NCBI RefSeq assembly: GCF_035953295.1
Contig: NZ_CP108370.1
Span: forward strand, 7,797,001-7,861,000
DNA from: Streptomyces sp. NBC_01335
GTDB taxonomy: Bacteria > Actinomycetota > Actinomycetes > Streptomycetales > Streptomycetaceae
Direction: 5' to 3'
Length of the DNA stretch: 64,000 nt
A model generated the notes under the pieces. The model saw only the letters and a program-made list of their open reading frames with translations. It had not been told where the DNA came from and did no database searches. Below, piece by piece: positions 52,808-62,538 of the stretch. The first letter of the stretch is position 1. Every line of letters starts with the position of its first letter. The translations under genes and the position numbers were made by a program.

Positions 52808-54979
52808 ATGGCGCACAGTCTCGAATCGCTGGTCATCCGACACACGCACCGTCTCTCCTCTCCCAAGGGCTCCGTCGGCGAAGGAGCCGCTGCCGCGCGA
52901 CAGTTCGACGCGGCTCTGGCATCAGTGGGCTTCAAGCTCTCGGCGGAACTGCTCGAGCGGCTGTCGGGGCTGTCCGAGGCGGCGGTCGTGCACACCGCGA
53001 GGCGGACGCTGCACACCGTGAGCGAGATGGTGGGCGACCACGTCCGGCACAACGCGTACTTCATCGACTTTCCGGCGAACGTGCCCGCCACGGAAGAGTT
53101 CTGGATGCGGTGCGTGGCGCAGGCGCTCGGCGACGACACCTCGCGCCGAGACGTGCTGACGCGGTTCGCGCAGGGAACGCTGGACCTGCTCAGCCTGCCC
53201 AAGTACGGCCGGTACCAGCACACTTACGAGGAGATGCTCGCGGCGCAGGACGCGCTGATCGCCTCCGCGGGTGACCGGGTGACCGTCCTGCATCTCGGGC
53301 GGGACCTGGACGACGAAGTCACCGACCTGTACCTGGCCATGGCGGGCAGCAGGACTCCGCTGGGCGAGGACGGCCTGCGCGATCTCAAGGCCCTCGCCGA
53401 GCGGTGCGCGCAGGGCCCCCAGCCGGAGTCGATCCCGGTACGGGAGAACCGCGCGGTCGTCAACGAGGCCCGCCTCGGCGTCGGCGCGGACCTCCTCCTC
53501 GACACCGTCACCGATGTACTGCGGCTGGCCTGCGCTCTGTCGGGCGGTGACGTGACGCTCAAGGAACCTACCCGGTTCCGGGCGCTGTCGCGGCCGGTCC
53601 GCCGTGCGCTGCTCGCGGGCCTCGACGCCGTGGTCTCGGCGAGTCCCGCGAAGCTCGCCGATGTGCACGCGCACCGCGAACCCTTCAAGCGGCTCGGCGA
53701 GCGACTCCACCCGCACGAGTACCCGCGGTGGCCGCATGCCGCCGATGTCTTCGCCGTCGCTCGGGGCGAGAAGGAGGCGCGGTCCTTCGAGGGCCGTGTC
53801 GGGAAGCTGCTGGACGAGTTCGACGTCCTCGGCGCGGTGCGACTGCTGAGGTCCGCTCCCGGCAAGCTGTTCCGCGCCCTGGACCTCCTGCTGCGCATCG
53901 CCGCGGACCAGGAGGAACGGGACGCGGTGGTGGCCGCCGCGGTGCAGGTCGCTCCCGGCGTCTCCGGCCGGGTCGTGCTCTCGGTGCGCGAGCATCTCCA
54001 GAACCGGGAGCGGGAGACCGACGAACCCCGCATCTTCGTCAACCGGCGGGGCCGGGCCTGGGTGACCCCCGACTTCCGGCCGCCGGTTCCACGTGCCGAC
54101 CTCGACCGTCTGATCTCCGCCCTCGACGCCGAGATGCGCCGGCGGCTCCCCGCCCCGGGCCGGCTGCTGATCGACCCCGAGGTCCTGGACGTGGCGCTCC
54201 CGCTCAGCGGCAGGGCGACCGCGTCCGGGCTCGGGGTACTGCCGCGAGGGTCGGTCTCGGCCGTCGACGGCGAACAACTGCGCTTCTTCGTGTACTGGAA
54301 GGAGACCGGGAAACGGACCGACTACGACCTTTCCGCGCTGCTTCTCCACGCCGACTACAGCACCGACTCCTGGCTCTCCTACACGTCCCTCAAGGCAGTC
54401 GGGGGCGAGCATTCGGGCGATGTCACCGAGGCACCCGACGGAGCCTCGGAGTTCATCAACCTGTCCCTGGACCGGGTGCGCAGCTCGTTCATCGTTCCGC
54501 AGGTCAACATCTTCGCGGGCGAGGGCTTCGACGAGGTCGAGGAGTCGTTCTTCGGGTTCATGCTGCGCGACGGTGAGCAGAAGGGCCGGCCGTTCGAGCC
54601 GCGCACGGTACGGATGAAGTCGGAGCTGCGCGGAGTGGGCCGGGTGGCGCTGCCGCTCGTATTCCGTCGGGGGGACGACGGCCGGTGGCGCGCGAAGTGG
54701 CTGCACCTGTATCTGAAGGGCATCTCGTCGGCCAACCGGGTCGAGGAGAACCAGGTATCGGTGTCGAAGGTGGTGCGCGCCCTCGTGGAGCGCGAGCAGC
54801 TGACGGTGGGGTACCTGATCGACTTGTTGTCCGGCGGCACCACGGCCGTGGACCTGTGGGACGGCGAGCCGGTCCCGGACGGCCCCGTGATGTACATCGG
54901 CCTCGGTCGCCCCGAAGGACTGCACCCGGATTCCCAGGTCATCACGCTCGAAAACCTGCGCGACGTGATCCCGGGCTGA
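52808..54979 (+). CDS. TerD-like domain protein (MXAN_6230/SCO0850-like)
   Basis: A 723-residue cytoplasmic protein. The N-terminal about 450 residues are helical and of unknown function, resembling the large MXAN_6230/SCO0850 group (assignment from memory). The C-terminal about 200 residues look like a TerD-type calcium-binding beta-sandwich (RTDYDLSALLLHADYSTDSW, AVGGEHSGDVTEAPDGASEF, NLSLDRVRSSFIVPQVNIFA). TerD proteins are tied to tellurite and stress resistance and appear in conflict-related gene neighbourhoods. It follows the toxin/immunity pair on the same strand with about 185 bases between; separate transcription is likely. Confidence 0.72.
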   Translation: MAHSLESLVIRHTHRLSSPKGSVGEGAAAARQFDAALASVGFKLSAELLERLSGLSEAAVVHTARRTLHTVSEMVGDHVRHNAYFIDFPANVPATEEFWMRCVAQALGDDTSRRDVLTRFAQGTLDLLSLPKYGRYQHTYEEMLAAQDALIASAGDRVTVLHLGRDLDDEVTDLYLAMAGSRTPLGEDGLRDLKALAERCAQGPQPESIPVRENRAVVNEARLGVGADLLLDTVTDVLRLACALSGGDVTLKEPTRFRALSRPVRRALLAGLDAVVSASPAKLADVHAHREPFKRLGERLHPHEYPRWPHAADVFAVARGEKEARSFEGRVGKLLDEFDVLGAVRLLRSAPGKLFRALDLLLRIAADQEERDAVVAAAVQVAPGVSGRVVLSVREHLQNRERETDEPRIFVNRRGRAWVTPDFRPPVPRADLDRLISALDAEMRRRLPAPGRLLIDPEVLDVALPLSGRATASGLGVLPRGSVSAVDGEQLRFFVYWKETGKRTDYDLSALLLHADYSTDSWLSYTSLKAVGGEHSGDVTEAPDGASEFINLSLDRVRSSFIVPQVNIFAGEGFDEVEESFFGFMLRDGEQKGRPFEPRTVRMKSELRGVGRVALPLVFRRGDDGRWRAKWLHLYLKGISSANRVEENQVSVSKVVRALVEREQLTVGYLIDLLSGGTTAVDLWDGEPVPDGPVMYIGLGRPEGLHPDSQVITLENLRDVIPG

Positions 54980-55078
54980 GTGCTAGCGTGAGCCGTGGCG
55001 AGGCCATGAAGGGGCTTCCTTCTCTCTTCCTTTCCTGAAACAAGTTCCTTCGCTTTCCTCGCCCTCGAATGTCGCTCC

Positions 55079-55113
55079 GGGCGGCGCCCGCGGTCACCAC
55101 GCGGGCGCCGCCC
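55079..55113 (+). terminator. Hairpin terminator after the TerD-like gene
   Basis: GGGCGGCGCCCGCG (55079-55092) pairs perfectly with CGCGGGCGCCGCCC (55100-55113) over a 7-base loop, about 100 bases after the stop codon. Confidence 0.78.
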
Positions 55114-55501
55114 GAGCGGTTTCCGGCCAAGGAGCCACCGGCGGTACACCCGCGCCGATCACCTGCTCGCAGGGCTGATCGTAGACCACGGCCCCGAACG
55201 CGGTTCTGTGGACGGCTGGTTGGCCCGTGACCACCCCGGGCAGCCTCCGCGCACACGAAGTCGCCCCGGTGGAGCAGGTGTTCGTGTGGCATCCATTCAT
55301 CTCCCGGGCCTACGAGTGTACTTCGCGTCGCTCGCGCGTGTCCGGCTGCGGTCCACCGAGGTGTGGTGCCGCTCCCGCACGGCAGCGGCGGCCGGCGGCC
55401 GGCGCACGCTTTCTGAGGGATGCGCCGGTTTGCCTCCCCCTTCGCTGCTTACGGCTGTGTATCGACGCGAGAAAAACCCCGACGCCTCTTGTACGACCCC
55501 G

Positions 55502-55517
55502 TTGTGAGCGCTAACAA
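55502..55517. promoter_or_regulatory. LacI-type operator of the sugar ABC operon
   Basis: TTGTGAGCGCTAACAA is an almost perfect inverted repeat centred on the AGCGCT core that is the hallmark of LacI/GalR-family operators. It is about 135 bases upstream of the solute-binding protein start, so a LacI-family repressor probably controls the operon. Its gene is not in the window. Confidence 0.75.
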
Positions 55518-55651
55518 TCGAGCTCTGCCGGGACTGCTGAACCTCGGCCGCCAAGCCGGGACGACGCCGTCCAGCGGCGCGAGCACGCTTGCTGTCGCCG
55601 AGGCCGTTCCGGACCGAGCTGCCTCGACGACGGGATTGCCAGGTAACGCCC

Positions 55652-56761
55652 ATGACGAAACTCCGATCCGCATACGCCCTGCTGGCCGTGACCACCGGTT
55701 GTGCCCTGCTCCTGACCGCCTGCGGGCAGAGCAGCGAGGGGGGCAGCGAGGAGTCGAAGGACAAGAAGGACCTGACCATCGGCATCGCCATGCCCACCAA
55801 GTCCTCCGAGAGGTGGATCGCCGATGGCAAGAACATGACCACGAGTCTGAAGAAGGCCGGCTTCGCCACGACGCTGCAGTACGGCGAGGACGACCCCGAC
55901 CAGCAGGTCGCCCAGATCGAGAACATGATCACCCAGGGCGTCGACGCCCTCGTCGTGGCCGCCATCAACGGCGAGGCGCTCTCCAACGTCCTGCAGCAGG
56001 CGGCCGACGCCGACATTCCGGTGATCTCCTACGACCGGCTCATCCTGGGCTCCGACCACGTCGACTACTACGCCTCCTTCGACAACGAGAAGGTCGGCGA
56101 GCTCCAGGCCACGTACATCGTGGACAAGCTGGGCCTGAAGGACGGCGCGAAGAAGGGCCCGTTCAACATCGAGCTGTTCGCCGGGTCCAACGACGACAAC
56201 AACACCAAGTACTTCTTCAACGGCGCCATGAAGGTGCTCAAGCCCTACTTCGACAAGAAGCAGTTGGTCGTCCGTTCCAAGCAGACGCAGCTCAACCAGG
56301 TCACCACGCTGCGCTGGGACGGTGGGACGGCGCAGAAGCGCATGGACGACCTGCTGACCTCCGCCTACTCCTCCGCCCGGGTGGACGCCGTGCTCTCCCC
56401 GTACGACGGCATCTCCATCGGCATCCTGTCCGCCCTGAAGTCCGACGACTACGGAAGCACCGCCAAGCCGCTGCCGATCGTCACCGGCCAGGACGCGGAG
56501 GTCGCCTCCGTGAAGTCGATCATCGCGGGCGAGCAGACCCAGACCGTCTACAAGGACACCCGGGCCCTCGCCAAGGTCGCCGCGGACATGGTCTCCGCCG
56601 TCCTCGACGGCAAGAAGCCCGAGACCAACGACGACACCACGTACGACAACGGCAAGAAGATCGTGCCGGCCTACCTGCTCGACCCGATCAGCGTCGACAA
56701 GTCGAACTACCAGAAGGTCCTGGTCGACTCCGGCTACATCGACGCCAAGGAGCTGGGGTGA
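55652..56761 (+). CDS. chvE: Multiple-monosaccharide ABC transporter, solute-binding lipoprotein
   Basis: A 369-residue lipoprotein with a signal peptide ending in the lipobox LLLTAC. The mature part is a type I periplasmic-binding fold: [20 protein letters not shown] at the start, [40 protein letters not shown], and [20 protein letters not shown]. These match the ChvE group, which binds several monosaccharides (galactose, glucose, arabinose, xylose). It delivers sugars to the MmsA/MmsB importer encoded next. The ATG at 55652 is chosen because it gives a proper signal peptide. The stop overlaps the ATPase start (GTGA). Confidence 0.9.
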   Translation: MTKLRSAYALLAVTTGCALLLTACGQSSEGGSEESKDKKDLTIGIAMPTKSSERWIADGKNMTTSLKKAGFATTLQYGEDDPDQQVAQIENMITQGVDALVVAAINGEALSNVLQQAADADIPVISYDRLILGSDHVDYYASFDNEKVGELQATYIVDKLGLKDGAKKGPFNIELFAGSNDDNNTKYFFNGAMKVLKPYFDKKQLVVRSKQTQLNQVTTLRWDGGTAQKRMDDLLTSAYSSARVDAVLSPYDGISIGILSALKSDDYGSTAKPLPIVTGQDAEVASVKSIIAGEQTQTVYKDTRALAKVAADMVSAVLDGKKPETNDDTTYDNGKKIVPAYLLDPISVDKSNYQKVLVDSGYIDAKELG

Positions 56762-58401
56762 CCCCCGCCGCTGCCCACTCCTCCGAGGCACCCGCCCCGA
56801 CTCCGCCCCCGGCCGGCCCCGTCCTGGAGATGCGGTCCATCGTCAAGACCTTCCCCGGGGTCAGGGCGCTGTCGGAGGTGACCCTCTCCGTGGCGCACGG
56901 CGAGGTGCACGCCCTGTGCGGCGAGAACGGAGCCGGCAAGTCGACGCTCATGAAGGTGCTGTCGGGCGTCCACCCGCACGGCACCTACGAGGGTGAGATC
57001 GTCTTCGACGGCGAGCCGTGCCGCTTCAAGGACATCCGGGCCAGCGAACGGCGCGGCATCGTCATCATCCACCAGGAACTCGCTCTGGTTCCCTACCTGT
57101 CGATCGCCGAGAACATCTTCCTCGGCAACGAGCCGTCACGGCGGGGCATCATCGACTGGCGTGAGGCGCTGCGCCGTGCTTCCGCACTGCTCAAGCGCGT
57201 CGGGCTCGACGAGCACCCCGAGACCCGCGTCGCCGACATCGGGGTGGGCAAGCAGCAGCTCGTGGAGATCGCGAAGGCTCTGGCCAAGGACGTACGACTG
57301 CTGATCCTCGACGAACCCACCGCCGCACTCAACGACGAGGACAGTGCCGCACTGCTGCGGCTGATGGGGGAGTTGAAGGGGCAGGGCATCACCTCGATCA
57401 TCATCTCGCACAAGCTGAACGAGATCGCCAGGATCGCCGACTCCGTCACCATCCTGCGCGACGGGCGCTCCATCGAGACCCTGGACGTCAAGGACCCGGC
57501 CACCACCGAGGAACGCATCATCCGCGGCATGGTGGGACGGGACCTCGACAGCCGTTTCCCCGACCGCACGCCCTACGACGGCGCGGCCGACACCGAACCG
57601 GCCCTGGAGATCCGCGGCTGGACCGTGCGCCACCCCCTCGACCGCAGCCGCAAGGTGGTCGACGGGGTCTCCCTCGCGGTCCGCCGCGGGGAGATCGTCG
57701 GCATCGCCGGGCTCATGGGCGCGGGCCGGACCGAGCTGGCGATGAGCGTGTTCGGCCGCTCCTACGGCCACTACGAGCACGGCTTGGTCCTCAGGGACGG
57801 CCGCGAGGTACGGACGCGGACGGTTCCCGAGGCGGTCGCGGGCGGCATCGCGTACGTCACCGAGGACCGCAAGCACTACGGCCTCGACCTCGGGGACACC
57901 GTCAGCCGGAACATCTCGCTCGCCTCCCTCGGTTCCCTCGCCCGGCGCGGCGTCGTGGACGCCCACGAGGAGCGCAAGGTCGCCGAGCGCTACCGGCGGA
58001 CCATGAACATCAAGGCCCCGAACGTCCTCGAACCGGTCGGGCGGCTCTCCGGCGGCAACCAGCAGAAGGTCGTGCTCAGCAAGTGGATCCTCGCCGGGCC
58101 GGACGTACTGATCCTCGACGAACCCACCCGCGGGGTCGACGTCGGAGCCAAGTTCGAGATCTACACCGTGATCAACCGGCTCGCCGCCGAGGGCAAGGCG
58201 ATCCTCTTCATCTCCTCCGAGCTGCCCGAACTGCTCGGCATGTGCGACCGCATCTACACCATGGCCGCCGGGCGGCTGACCGGCGAGGTGTCCCGGGAGG
58301 ACGCCACCCAGGAGGTGCTGATGCGGCACATGACCAGGGACACCCCCGCACCACCGGCAGTCACCGCAGGTGCCACCCCCAGCGAAGGACACCAGGCATG
58401 A
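56758..58401 (+). CDS. mmsA: Multiple-monosaccharide ABC transporter, ATP-binding protein
   Basis: A 547-residue double-cassette sugar ATPase. Cassette 1 has Walker [10 protein letters not shown] (near residue 60), signature region [14 protein letters not shown] and Walker [12 protein letters not shown]. Cassette 2 has a degenerate Walker A (GLMGAGRTE), an intact signature LSGGNQQKV and Walker [15 protein letters not shown]. This asymmetry is normal for RbsA/XylG/MmsA-type proteins. It powers uptake through MmsB. GTG start overlaps the preceding stop, and its own stop overlaps the permease ATG (ATGA), so all three are translationally coupled. The first about 20 residues are a Pro/Ala-rich extension. 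Confidence 0.92.
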   Translation: MTPAAAHSSEAPAPTPPPAGPVLEMRSIVKTFPGVRALSEVTLSVAHGEVHALCGENGAGKSTLMKVLSGVHPHGTYEGEIVFDGEPCRFKDIRASERRGIVIIHQELALVPYLSIAENIFLGNEPSRRGIIDWREALRRASALLKRVGLDEHPETRVADIGVGKQQLVEIAKALAKDVRLLILDEPTAALNDEDSAALLRLMGELKGQGITSIIISHKLNEIARIADSVTILRDGRSIETLDVKDPATTEERIIRGMVGRDLDSRFPDRTPYDGAADTEPALEIRGWTVRHPLDRSRKVVDGVSLAVRRGEIVGIAGLMGAGRTELAMSVFGRSYGHYEHGLVLRDGREVRTRTVPEAVAGGIAYVTEDRKHYGLDLGDTVSRNISLASLGSLARRGVVDAHEERKVAERYRRTMNIKAPNVLEPVGRLSGGNQQKVVLSKWILAGPDVLILDEPTRGVDVGAKFEIYTVINRLAAEGKAILFISSELPELLGMCDRIYTMAAGRLTGEVSREDATQEVLMRHMTRDTPAPPAVTAGATPSEGHQA

Positions 58402-59642
58402 GCACCGACGTCACCACGAACACGACCACGCAGGCGCCACCGGGCGGCGGCAACGGGTCCACCACGGGATCGATGGGCCGGGTCCTCCTGGACGGCGTAC
58501 GGCGCAACATGCGCCAGTACGGGATGCTCTTCGCCCTCGGCCTGATCGTGCTCCTGTTCGAGATCTGGACGGGCGGCGACCTCCTGCTGCCGCGCAACGT
58601 CTCCAACCTGGTGCTGCAGAACAGCTACATCCTCATCCTGGCCATCGGCATGATGATCGTCATCATCGCCGGGCACATCGACCTGTCGGTGGGCTCCCTG
58701 ATGGCCCTGGTGGGCGGCATCGGGGCCGTGCTCATGGTCGAGCACCACGTCTCCTGGCCCGTCGCCGTGCTGCTCACCCTGCTGCTGGGAGCCGCCGCCG
58801 GTGCGCTCCAGGGCTTCTTCATCGCGTACGTCGGCATTCCCTCGTTCATCGTGACCCTCGCGGGCATGCTGCTGTTCCGCGGGCTCACGGAGATCTTCCT
58901 CAAGGGACAGACGCTCGGCCCGTTCCCCGACGGGCTGCAGAAGGTCGCCAACGGGTTCCTGCCCGAGGTCGGCCCGGAGACCAACTACCACAACATCACG
59001 CTGCTGTTGGGGCTGGGGCTGGCCGCGTACGTGGTGCTCCAGGAGGTACGCGACCGCCGGCGCCAGCGCGAGTTCACCCTGGACACGCTCCCCACGGGCC
59101 TGTTCGTACTGAAGACGACGGCGCTGGTCGCCGCGGTCCTGGTCACGACCCTGCTGCTCGCCAGCTACAAGGGCGCGCCCGTGGTGCTGCTGATCCTGGC
59201 CGTGCTGCTGGTCGGCTTCGGCTACGTCATGCGCAACGCCGTGATCGGACGCCATGTGTACGCGATCGGCGGGAACCTGCCCGCCGCGAAGCTGTCCGGG
59301 GTCAGGGACAAGAAGGTGACGTTCGCGGTCTTCCTCAACATGGGGATGCTCGCGGCGCTCGCCGGCCTCGTCTTCGCGGCGCGCTTCAACGCGGCCTCGC
59401 CGAAGGCGGGCGTCAACTTCGAACTGGAGGCCATCGCCGCCGCGTTCATCGGCGGCGCGTCGATGAGCGGTGGCGTGGGCACCGTACTGGGAGCCATCAT
59501 CGGCGGCCTGGTCCTCGGCGTGCTGAACAACGGCATGAACCTGGTCGGGGTGGGAACCGACTGGCAGCAGGTCATCAAGGGCCTCGTGCTGCTGGCGGCG
59601 GTCGGCTTCGACGTGTGGAACAAGCGGAGGGCGGGAGCCTGA
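58398..59642 (+). CDS. mmsB: Multiple-monosaccharide ABC transporter, permease
   Basis: A 414-residue permease of the ribose/xylose importer type with about ten membrane helices. Conserved stretches include [53 protein letters not shown] and [20 protein letters not shown], all typical of the XylH/MmsB group, with the larger central loop ([17 protein letters not shown], then a charged segment) seen in MmsB. It forms the membrane channel with MmsA. Last gene of the operon; a strong terminator follows 15 bases after the stop. Confidence 0.92.
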   Translation: MSTDVTTNTTTQAPPGGGNGSTTGSMGRVLLDGVRRNMRQYGMLFALGLIVLLFEIWTGGDLLLPRNVSNLVLQNSYILILAIGMMIVIIAGHIDLSVGSLMALVGGIGAVLMVEHHVSWPVAVLLTLLLGAAAGALQGFFIAYVGIPSFIVTLAGMLLFRGLTEIFLKGQTLGPFPDGLQKVANGFLPEVGPETNYHNITLLLGLGLAAYVVLQEVRDRRRQREFTLDTLPTGLFVLKTTALVAAVLVTTLLLASYKGAPVVLLILAVLLVGFGYVMRNAVIGRHVYAIGGNLPAAKLSGVRDKKVTFAVFLNMGMLAALAGLVFAARFNAASPKAGVNFELEAIAAAFIGGASMSGGVGTVLGAIIGGLVLGVLNNGMNLVGVGTDWQQVIKGLVLLAAVGFDVWNKRRAGA

Positions 59643-59656
59643 TCCCGCCGCGACAC

Positions 59657-59694
59657 GGCTGTGCCCGCCGGCTGGTTCGCCGGCGGGCACAGCC
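59657..59694 (+). terminator. Hairpin terminator of the sugar ABC operon
   Basis: GGCTGTGCCCGCCGGC (59657-59672) is perfectly complementary to GCCGGCGGGCACAGCC (59679-59694), six-base loop. One of the strongest stems in the window. Confidence 0.88.
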
Positions 59695-59778
59695 ATGTCG
59701 TCCACCTTCCGACGCGTCGGTCGTTCCCGGCCGTGATCCGTCGGGCACCGGACCCGGAGAGCCCGGTGCCCGTACGCG

Positions 59779-60245
59779 TCAGGCGGGGTGACTCACTCTC
59801 CGTTCGAGATGGATTTCGGTGAAGACGGCGACCTTGGCGCGCAGGGCCCACGGATCGAAGGGCTTGCTGATGTAGTCGACCGCGCCGGCCGCGTACCCAC
59901 GTGCGGTGTGCTCGGGGTCAATGCCCATCGCCGTGAGGAAGATGATCGGCACGTCTCTGTTCCGCGGCCGGCGCTTGATGTGGGCGGCGGTCTCGTAGCC
60001 GTCCATCTCGGGCATCTGGACGTCCATGATGATGACGGCGAAGTCGTCGTGGTGGAGCAGTGCCTTGAGCGCCTCCCGGCCCGAGGACACGGTGACGAGC
60101 TCCTGGTCCAGCGTCTCCAGTACCGCTGTCATCGCCATCAGGTTGCGGGCTGGTCGTCCACCACCAGGACCTTCGGCAGGGGTTCGGGCTGGGCCTTGGC
60201 CAGAGCCGCCTCCATCGGTCTGCCCCGCCGGTGCGGGGTGTACAT
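59779..60245 (-). pseudogene. Response regulator receiver protein with a frameshift
   Basis: Read from an ATG at 60245 (GGAG upstream) the protein starts normally and reaches LPKVLVVDDQPA, the first strand and acidic pair of a receiver domain, then stops at 60138. A second frame continues exactly from there with NLMAMTAVLETL, the phosphorylatable aspartate in VIIMDVQMPEMDGYET, the switch threonine in IIFLTAMG and the lysine in DYISKPFDPW, ending at 59779. Inserting one base near 60144-60146 would restore a single receiver of about 155 residues. So the gene carries a one-base loss, or the sequence has an error there. The intact family consists of stand-alone receivers next to sensor kinases; none is visible here. 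Confidence 0.75.
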
Positions 60246-60502
60246 CCCACTCCAACTCGCGTCGGGCGGGTGACGAACAGAATGGAGTGTCGCCGAACTG
60301 TTGCGTTGCCTGATCAAGGTGAAGGGCAACGGGACGGGCCGTTGCGCGGCGGGTTGATTCCGGAGCAGGGGCGGTACGCGCAGCTCAGGGCGGAAGTCCT
60401 CACCGGTGTTGCCAGTTGTGAGCCGCGCGACGTTGGCGCCCGACTGCCGCGCGTCCGGCGGTAGCCTTCTCCGTGCTCGCGGCCGGGTGCTGTCCGGCGG
60501 CC

Positions 60503-60841
60503 TCACGCGTGGCTGAGGATCACCACGAGCGCGGCGAGCTCGGCCAGCAGCTGGAGGGCGAACGCCACCCGGCGTACCCGTACGGCCGGAACGGTCAGTG
60601 TGAGGAGGAGCGCCACCGCGCCGAGACCCGCACTCCACCGGAACAGCCAGCCGGGCAATCCGGGGTCGCACTGCTCGCCGTAGGTCACGCACCGGGAGGC
60701 CCGATCCGAGGCCAGGGTCAGGATGCCGGTCGCCACGGCCGCCGGCAGGAACAACAGGGCGGCCAGAGCGGCCCTCGGCCGGGTGCGGTCCGTCGGCGGG
60801 GGCTCCAGGAGGCCGGAGGAGAAGGAAGCGGATTTCTTCAT
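60503..60841 (-). CDS. Small integral membrane protein, hypothetical
   Basis: A 112-residue protein with three hydrophobic stretches (AALAALLFLPAAVATGILTL, LFRWSAGLGAVALLLTLTV, FALQLLAELAALVVIL). Between the first two is a short loop with two cysteines (SRCVTYGEQCDPG) that could form a disulfide outside the membrane. The ATG at 60841 gives a short charged N-terminus; the frame is open further up to 60985 without a better ribosome site. No family recognised. Confidence 0.6.
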   Translation of the reverse strand: MKKSASFSSGLLEPPPTDRTRPRAALAALLFLPAAVATGILTLASDRASRCVTYGEQCDPGLPGWLFRWSAGLGAVALLLTLTVPAVRVRRVAFALQLLAELAALVVILSHA

Positions 60842-61174
60842 ACCAGCATCACACGCGGGTGATTGGCGCCGCGCAGCCGCCGGGCTACTCAGATCCGGCC
60901 GGTTCACGTACTCAGGGATCGTGGCCGCTCGCAACGCTTCGTCGAGGTTGAGAGGGTCCGGCGCCCGAGCCGCTCCGGAGGTCAACCGGCCGACTGCGGA
61001 ACGACATTGGCGAGGAGCCCCTCCGTCATCACCATTGCCGACGGCAACGCGCCTCGCTATGTTAATCGAAAATCACATCTGTGTGACGCGGTCCACCGCG
61101 CGTGGATCCCTCGACTTGCAAGTCTGCGAAGGCGACTCGAAGCCATCTGACCCATCAGGGAAGCAGGTAAGTCA
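60842..61174. other. Promoter region of the rubber oxygenase gene
   Basis: About 330 bases between divergent genes with no coding signal. It contains an AT-richer spot (TATGTTAATCGAAAATCACA, 61058-61077) and the inverted repeat at 61073-61086. Confidence 0.5.
61073..61086. promoter_or_regulatory. Inverted repeat TCACATCTGTGTGA upstream of lcp
   Basis: TCACA-TCTG-TGTGA is a perfect 5+5 inverted repeat 89 bases before the lcp ATG, in the only AT-richer stretch of this region. It could be the operator of the convergent double-TetR regulator or of a Crp-like protein. Confidence 0.5.
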
Positions 61175-62392
61175 ATGGAGAATCTCAGCAGGCGAAAAAT
61201 GCTGTCGCTCGGCGTGGCCCTCGGTCTCGTGGGCGTGGCCAACCCCGCGCAGGCGTGGGCGGCGACCGGCTCGGCGACCGGACCCGCAGCGGCGACCGGA
61301 ACCGCGGCGGGGACCGGACCGGCGTGGATCTGGGACGACCTGGCGGATCCGCTGATGGCCTCCATGGTCGACAACGGCCATGTGCCGGCGATCAACACCG
61401 CATGGGCGTCGTGGGTGAACAACGGTGACGCGCTGCCCACCGGCGTGCCGGCCGAGTTCACCTCGTACCTGCAGCAGGTCAACCGGCTGCCCTCCTGGGC
61501 CGACCCCGTCAAGCTGGCCCGCGCCGCCGACTTCAACCGGCGCAGGGACACGTACCTCTTCATGCTGTACGGACTCGGCGGCGGGATCATGAGCACGGTG
61601 ATCCCGCGCGAGGCCAAGAGCGTCTACTGGTCCGCCGGCGGTGCCAACATGCAGGACCGGGCGGCCAAGACGTTCACCTTCGGCTACGACCTCTCCCAGC
61701 TGGGGGCCTTCCAGCCGACGGGACAGTTCGTCGTCACCGCCAACAAGACGCGCGTGGTGCACGCGGCGGTACGCCACCTGCTGCCGCAGTCACCGCACTG
61801 GCGGGCGGTCGCCGACGAGTCCGTCCCGATCAGCGCCGCGGACATCCTGGTGACCTTCCACAGCCTCGGTACCTACGTGCACCGGAAGTTGCTGGAGTGG
61901 AAGGTCCCGTTCCCTGCCGCGGACCAGGAGGCCTTCCTGCACTCGTGGCAGGTCGCCGTCCACCTGCTCGGTGTGCCCGACGAGTACATTCCGCAGACCT
62001 GGGCGGCCGCCGAGGCGCAGTCGGCCCAGGTGCTCACCCCGATCCTCACCCCGTCGACCGAAGGCATCGCCCTGGCCGAGGAGTTGCTCGGTCTGACCGC
62101 ACAGATCGACCTCGGCGTCACGCGCGGGTTCCTGAACGAGTTCGTGCGCTACGTCCTGAGCGACCAGGTCGGCGACTGGCTGGGACTGAAGCGCGACTAC
62201 GTGTCGGCGGCCCTGGTCCGCACCGCGTGGCCGGCGTACATCCTGTTCCGTGAGGGGCTGTCGCCCGTCATGCCCGGCAGCTTCTACGTGTTCGACCAGT
62301 TCGTACGCGCCCTGGCCATGCTCTTCCTCAACAAGGGCACCTCCGGCAACACCACGCCCATCACGATCCCCACCGGGAACAGGCCGGGCTGA
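61175..62392 (+). CDS. lcp: Latex clearing protein (Lcp), rubber oxygenase
   Basis: A 405-residue Tat-exported protein (SRRKMLSLGVALGLVG, cleavage near AWAA). It matches the b-type cytochrome rubber oxygenases of the Lcp/DUF2236 group, whose best-known member (LcpK30) is 407 residues. With a constant offset of two, all residues described for LcpK30 are present: Glu146, Arg162, Lys165, Thr166, Arg193 and the heme-ligand His196 (in NKTRVVHAAVRHLL and MQDRAAKT). The enzyme cuts cis-1,4-polyisoprene with O2 outside the cell, giving oligomers with aldehyde and ketone ends. A double-TetR regulator is convergent behind it. The molybdenum hydroxylase genes that accompany some lcp genes are not seen. 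Confidence 0.92.
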   Translation: MENLSRRKMLSLGVALGLVGVANPAQAWAATGSATGPAAATGTAAGTGPAWIWDDLADPLMASMVDNGHVPAINTAWASWVNNGDALPTGVPAEFTSYLQQVNRLPSWADPVKLARAADFNRRRDTYLFMLYGLGGGIMSTVIPREAKSVYWSAGGANMQDRAAKTFTFGYDLSQLGAFQPTGQFVVTANKTRVVHAAVRHLLPQSPHWRAVADESVPISAADILVTFHSLGTYVHRKLLEWKVPFPAADQEAFLHSWQVAVHLLGVPDEYIPQTWAAAEAQSAQVLTPILTPSTEGIALAEELLGLTAQIDLGVTRGFLNEFVRYVLSDQVGDWLGLKRDYVSAALVRTAWPAYILFREGLSPVMPGSFYVFDQFVRALAMLFLNKGTSGNTTPITIPTGNRPG

Positions 62393-62408
62393 GCCGCCGG
62401 CCGCACCA

Positions 62409-62445
62409 CGCTGCCGGGGCCGCCGCGAGACCGGCCCCGGCAGCG
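62409..62445. terminator. Bidirectional hairpin terminator between lcp and the TetR gene
   Basis: CGCTGCCGGGGCCG (62409-62422) pairs perfectly with CGGCCCCGGCAGCG (62432-62445), 9-base loop, 16 bases after the lcp stop. Confidence 0.8.
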
Positions 62446-62470
62446 CGCACAGGCCCAGTGCGGCCCCGGC

Positions 62471-62538
62471 GCGCCCACAGGCCCGGCCGGCTCGCAGGCC
62501 CGGCTGGTTCATGGGCCCGGCTGGTTCACAGGCCCAGG
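62471..62538. repeat. Four 17-bp tandem repeats at the end of the TetR gene
   Basis: Exact 17-base periodicity: copies at 62471, 62488, 62505 and 62522 (for example TGGTTCATGGGCCCGGC). The last copy covers the stop codon and final codons of the TetR gene, which reads on the minus strand. Confidence 0.8.

Larger units (their letters stand above)
54980..55651. other. Intergenic region between TerD-like gene and sugar transporter operon
   Basis: About 670 bases. It holds a strong terminator (55079-55113) and the LacI-type operator (55502-55517). A 68-residue frame on the minus strand (55094-55300) has no ribosome site or recognised family, so I do not call it a gene. Confidence 0.55.

Noticed and set aside
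55094..55300. 68-residue minus-strand frame with several cysteines
   Set aside because: No ribosome site, overlaps a strong terminator hairpin, no recognised family.
1477..62538. Tandem arrays considered as CRISPR
   Set aside because: Copies are adjacent or nearly so, with no unique spacers of constant size and no cas genes.
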